From Paraburkholderia sp. PGU19 (GTDB taxonomy: Bacteria > Pseudomonadota > Gammaproteobacteria > Burkholderiales > Burkholderiaceae), in the NCBI RefSeq assembly GCF_013426915.1, contig NZ_AP023182.1, forward strand, positions 992,001 through 1,056,000: a DNA stretch of 64,000 bases. Direction: 5' to 3'. A model generated the notes under the pieces. The model had not been told where the DNA came from, searched no databases, and saw only the letters and a list, made by a program, of their open reading frames with translations. The first letter of the stretch is position 1. Each line of letters opens with the position of its first letter. This document shows, one piece after another, positions 61,704 through 64,000 of this stretch. A program made the position numbers and the translations under genes.

Positions 61704-63195
61704 GGGCGCACAGACCTTGACGCAGGTCGTCGAAGCGACGCTGACGGACGAGCGGTTCACGACACTGCTCGACGAAGAGATCCGGCCGGGCACGGAACAG
61801 GCGCGCGGCGCCGTGCAGCGCGCGGTGTGTACGCTCGCGCATCAGGCACTCGAGCATTCGGTGACGCTTTCCGCCGATGCATACGATGCGATCGCGCAGT
61901 TGATCGGCGCCATCGATGGAAAGCTGAGCGAGCAGATCAACGCGATTCTTCATGATCCCGAGTATCAGCAGCTCGAAGGCGCGTGGCGCGGGCTGCATTA
62001 TCTGGTGAATCACACGGAGACCGATGAGCTGCTGAAGGTCCGTGTGATGAGCGCGAGCAAGCGCGAGGTCGCGCGGATGCTGAAGCGCCACAAGGGCGTC
62101 GCGTGGGACCAGAGCCCGCTCTTCAAGCGCATCTACGAGGACGAGTACGGACAGCTGGGTGGCGAGCCGTTCGGCTGTCTCGTCGGCGACTACTACTTCG
62201 ATCATTCGCCGCCGGACGTCGAGATGCTCGGCGAACTCTCGAAGATCGCAGCGGCCGCGCATGCACCGTTCATCGGCGGCGTGTCGCCTGCGCTGATGCA
62301 GATGGAGTCGTGGCAGCAGCTGTCGGACCCGCGCGATCTCACGAAAATCTTCCAGAACACCGAATACGCCGCGTGGCGCGGCCTGCGCGATTCGGACGAT
62401 GCGCGCTATGTCGGCCTTGCGATGCCGCGCTTTCTCGCGCGGCTGCCGTACGGCGCGCGCACCGATCCCGTCGACGAATTCGACTTCGAGGAGCAAACCG
62501 ACGGCGCGCAACACGACCGCTATACGTGGGCGAACGCCGCGTATGCGATGGCGGCGAATATCAACCGCTCGTTCAAGCTCTATGGCTGGTGTTCGTCGAT
62601 TCGCGGCGTCGAATCGGGCGGCACGGTCGAGAACCTGCCGTGCCACACGTTTCCGAGTGACGACGGCGGCGTCGACATGAAATGCCCGACTGAAATCGCG
62701 ATCAGCGACCGGCGCGAAGCAGAACTTGCGAAGAACGGCCTGATGCCGCTCGTGCACAGAAAGAACTCGGATGTGGCCGCGTTCATCGGTGCGCAGTCGC
62801 TGTTCAGAAGCGCCGAATATCACGATGCCGATGCGACGGCGAACGCGCGTCTGTCGGGGCGGCTGCCTTATCTCTTCGCGTGCTGCCGCTTCGCGCATTA
62901 CCTCAAGTGCATCGTGCGCGACAAGATCGGGTCGTTCCATGAGCGTGACGACATGGAGCGATGGATGAACGACTGGATCATGAATTACGTCGACGGTGAT
63001 CCCGTCAATTCTTCGCAGGAGACCAAGGCGCGCAAGCCGCTGGCGGCGGCGCAGGTCGTCGTCGACGCAATCGCGGACAACCCCGGCTATTACGCAGCGA
63101 AGTTCTTTTTGCGTCCGCACTATCAGCTCGAAGGGTTGACGGTGTCGTTGCGGCTCGTCGCGAAGCTGCCGTCCGTCAAGACGGCGGACCGCTGA
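61696..63195 (+). CDS. tssC: Type VI sheath large subunit TssC
   Basis: 499 residues, full length. Diagnostic stretches: LEGAWRGLHYLVNHTETDELLKVRVM, FGCLVGDYYFDHSPPDVEMLGELSKIAAAAHAPF (given in parts), VSPALMQMESWQQLSDPRDL and the C-terminal handshake region RPHYQLEGLTVSLRLVAKLP. Forms the sheath with TssB and carries the ClpV-independent outer layers. ATG 61696 overlaps the tssB stop by eight bases. Confidence 0.95.
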   Translation: MSRGAQTLTQVVEATLTDERFTTLLDEEIRPGTEQARGAVQRAVCTLAHQALEHSVTLSADAYDAIAQLIGAIDGKLSEQINAILHDPEYQQLEGAWRGLHYLVNHTETDELLKVRVMSASKREVARMLKRHKGVAWDQSPLFKRIYEDEYGQLGGEPFGCLVGDYYFDHSPPDVEMLGELSKIAAAAHAPFIGGVSPALMQMESWQQLSDPRDLTKIFQNTEYAAWRGLRDSDDARYVGLAMPRFLARLPYGARTDPVDEFDFEEQTDGAQHDRYTWANAAYAMAANINRSFKLYGWCSSIRGVESGGTVENLPCHTFPSDDGGVDMKCPTEIAISDRREAELAKNGLMPLVHRKNSDVAAFIGAQSLFRSAEYHDADATANARLSGRLPYLFACCRFAHYLKCIVRDKIGSFHERDDMERWMNDWIMNYVDGDPVNSSQETKARKPLAAAQVVVDAIADNPGYYAAKFFLRPHYQLEGLTVSLRLVAKLPSVKTADR

Positions 63196-63227
63196 TGCAG
63201 CGCGATCAAATCAAACGGAGGGATGAC

Positions 63228-63719
63228 ATGGCAGTGGCAATGTTCATGAAGGTCGACGGCACGACGGGCGAATCGGCCGACGACCAGCATCAGGGTTGGA
63301 GCGACATCCAGTCGTTCTCGTGGGGCGCGAGCCAGCCCGCCGCGATGGCGGTGGGCGGCGGGGGCGGCACCGGCAAGGCGAGCTTCAGCGATCTCGTCGT
63401 GGTCGCGTACATGGACAAGGCGGCCCCCGCGATACTCAAGTGCTGCGCAAGCGGCAAGCATCTCGACAAGGTCGAGATCTCGTCGTGCAAGACGGGCGGC
63501 ACGCAGATCGAGTTCTCGCGCGTGACGCTCGAAGAAGTACTGGTCACGTCCGCGCAGGTTGCGGGCACCGATCCTGGCGACACGGCGGAGAGGCTGCTGA
63601 TGAACTACGCGTTCCAGGCGGCGCGTGTGAAGAAGCAGTACTGGGAGCAGAACGCCAACGGCGGCAAAGGCGCTGAGGTGACGATGGGCTGGGACGTCAA
63701 GAAGAACAAGGAAATGTAG
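63228..63719 (+). CDS. hcp: Type VI tube protein Hcp (TssD)
   Basis: 163 residues. Starts MAVAMFMKVDGTTGESADD and contains WSDIQSFSWGASQPA, FSDLVVVAYMDKAAPAILKCCASGKHL and a beta-rich end with MGWDVKKNKEM. Hexameric rings stack into the inner tube and carry small effectors. ATG 63228 has a GGAGGGATG-type ribosome binding site (63219-63225); the frame starts 11 codons earlier. High expression is expected. Lies between tssC and tssE. Confidence 0.95.
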   Translation: MAVAMFMKVDGTTGESADDQHQGWSDIQSFSWGASQPAAMAVGGGGGTGKASFSDLVVVAYMDKAAPAILKCCASGKHLDKVEISSCKTGGTQIEFSRVTLEEVLVTSAQVAGTDPGDTAERLLMNYAFQAARVKKQYWEQNANGGKGAEVTMGWDVKKNKEM

Positions 63720-63731
63720 GGGGAACGCGCC

Positions 63732-64000
63732 ATGTTTAGCGAAACCGACGACGTACCGCCGGCACCCGCATACGGGCCGGGCCGGCGCGGCGCGCGCGAC
63801 CGGCTTCAGCCCGCGTTGCTCGACCGGCTCACCGACAACGCGCCGCACGAGCACGCGGAAGCCCTGCCCGCGCACTGGATCGACGAAAGGAGGCTGCGCG
63901 CGGCCGTGCTGCGCGATCTCGGCTGGCTCTTCAACAGCGCGAATGGGCTGGGCGAAATCGATGCCGCCGTGTATCGCGAGGCGGCCAGCTCGGTGACCAA
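63732..64000 (+). CDS. tssE: Type VI baseplate protein TssE, 3' end outside the window
   Basis: The first 89 residues are visible. Starts MFSETDDVPPAPAYGPGRRG, then RDRLQPALLDRLTDNAPHE, typical of the gp25-like TssE family (LLDRLTD). RRLRAAVLRDLGWLFNS is also conserved; the EPR core motif of gp25 would lie beyond the window. Twelve bases after hcp. TssF and TssG should follow downstream. Confidence 0.9.
   Translation, partial: MFSETDDVPPAPAYGPGRRGARDRLQPALLDRLTDNAPHEHAEALPAHWIDERRLRAAVLRDLGWLFNSANGLGEIDAAVYREAASSVT

Noticed and set aside
61351..63120. 589-codon minus-strand frame
   Set aside because: Antisense to tssB/tssC, which are unmistakable; Arg- and Ala-rich shadow translation.
1..64000. 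CRISPR arrays, rRNA and tRNA genes, replication origin
   Set aside because: No regularly spaced repeats, no rRNA-like or clear cloverleaf sequence, and no clustered DnaA-box region was seen on reading; a covariance-model scan would settle the tRNA question.

Overview
The window reads as a high-GC chromosome segment from a soil or plant-associated Burkholderiaceae bacterium (Paraburkholderia, Caballeronia or Burkholderia type). The codon use, the layered amino-acid and aromatic catabolism, the IS6-type insertion sequence and the complete-looking type VI secretion operon all fit. This is inference from gene content; no rRNA or tRNA gene is present to confirm it.

Layout. (1) 1-5.2 kb: 3' part of a 4-hydroxyphenylpyruvate dioxygenase gene, an orphan LivK-type binding protein, a lipocalin-like protein, an HU protein and a small unknown protein. 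(2) 5.2-21.5 kb: an amino-acid stereochemistry island. A leftward operon dadA-alr-SDR diverges from a rightward operon: polar amino-acid ABC importer, DapA-family deaminase/aldolase, Cys/Cys proline-racemase-family epimerase, FAD oxidoreductase, aldehyde dehydrogenase, Ser/Cys proline-racemase homologue and GntR regulator. A MocR regulator divergent from a class III aminotransferase follows. The set matches the steps of trans-4-hydroxy-L-proline catabolism (epimerase, D-hydroxyproline oxidase, deaminase, semialdehyde dehydrogenase). (3) 21.6-26.3 kb: an IS6-family element with a frameshifted transposase, a lipoprotein glycoside hydrolase with an internal duplication, and an adenylate cyclase-alpha/beta hydrolase fusion. 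(4) 26.8-41 kb: an IclR-controlled cluster that combines dehydrogenases, an isomerase-like TIM barrel, hydroxyquinol-type ring-cleavage dioxygenase, aldehyde dehydrogenase, a carbohydrate-type ABC importer, a MocA-type oxidoreductase and a maleylacetate reductase that carries a one-base frameshift. A transposase remnant interrupts it.

(5) 41.4-46.5 kb: a leftward group resembling 3-hydroxyaspartate metabolism: D-threonine-aldolase-fold enzyme with a His-x-Cys metal motif, RidA, a frameshifted DctA-type transporter, an ornithine-cyclodeaminase-family (iminosuccinate-reductase-like) enzyme and the decayed 3' half of a threonine-dehydratase-like gene. (6) 47-64 kb: a type VI secretion cluster: pppA-fha-tssQ leftward, and tssJ-K-L-M-tagF-ppkA-tssA-B-C-hcp-tssE rightward, the last cut by the window edge. 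Kinase, phosphatase and FHA protein together suggest threonine-phosphorylation control of the apparatus.

Non-coding signals worth noting: a promoter/operator pair between dadA and the importer, a hairpin that buries the aminotransferase ribosome binding site, two strong intercistronic hairpins, palindromes beside the IclR gene, and repeated AT-rich motifs between tssQ and tssJ. Three genes each appear to lack a single base, two of them in four-base G/C runs, so assembly error must be separated from real decay.
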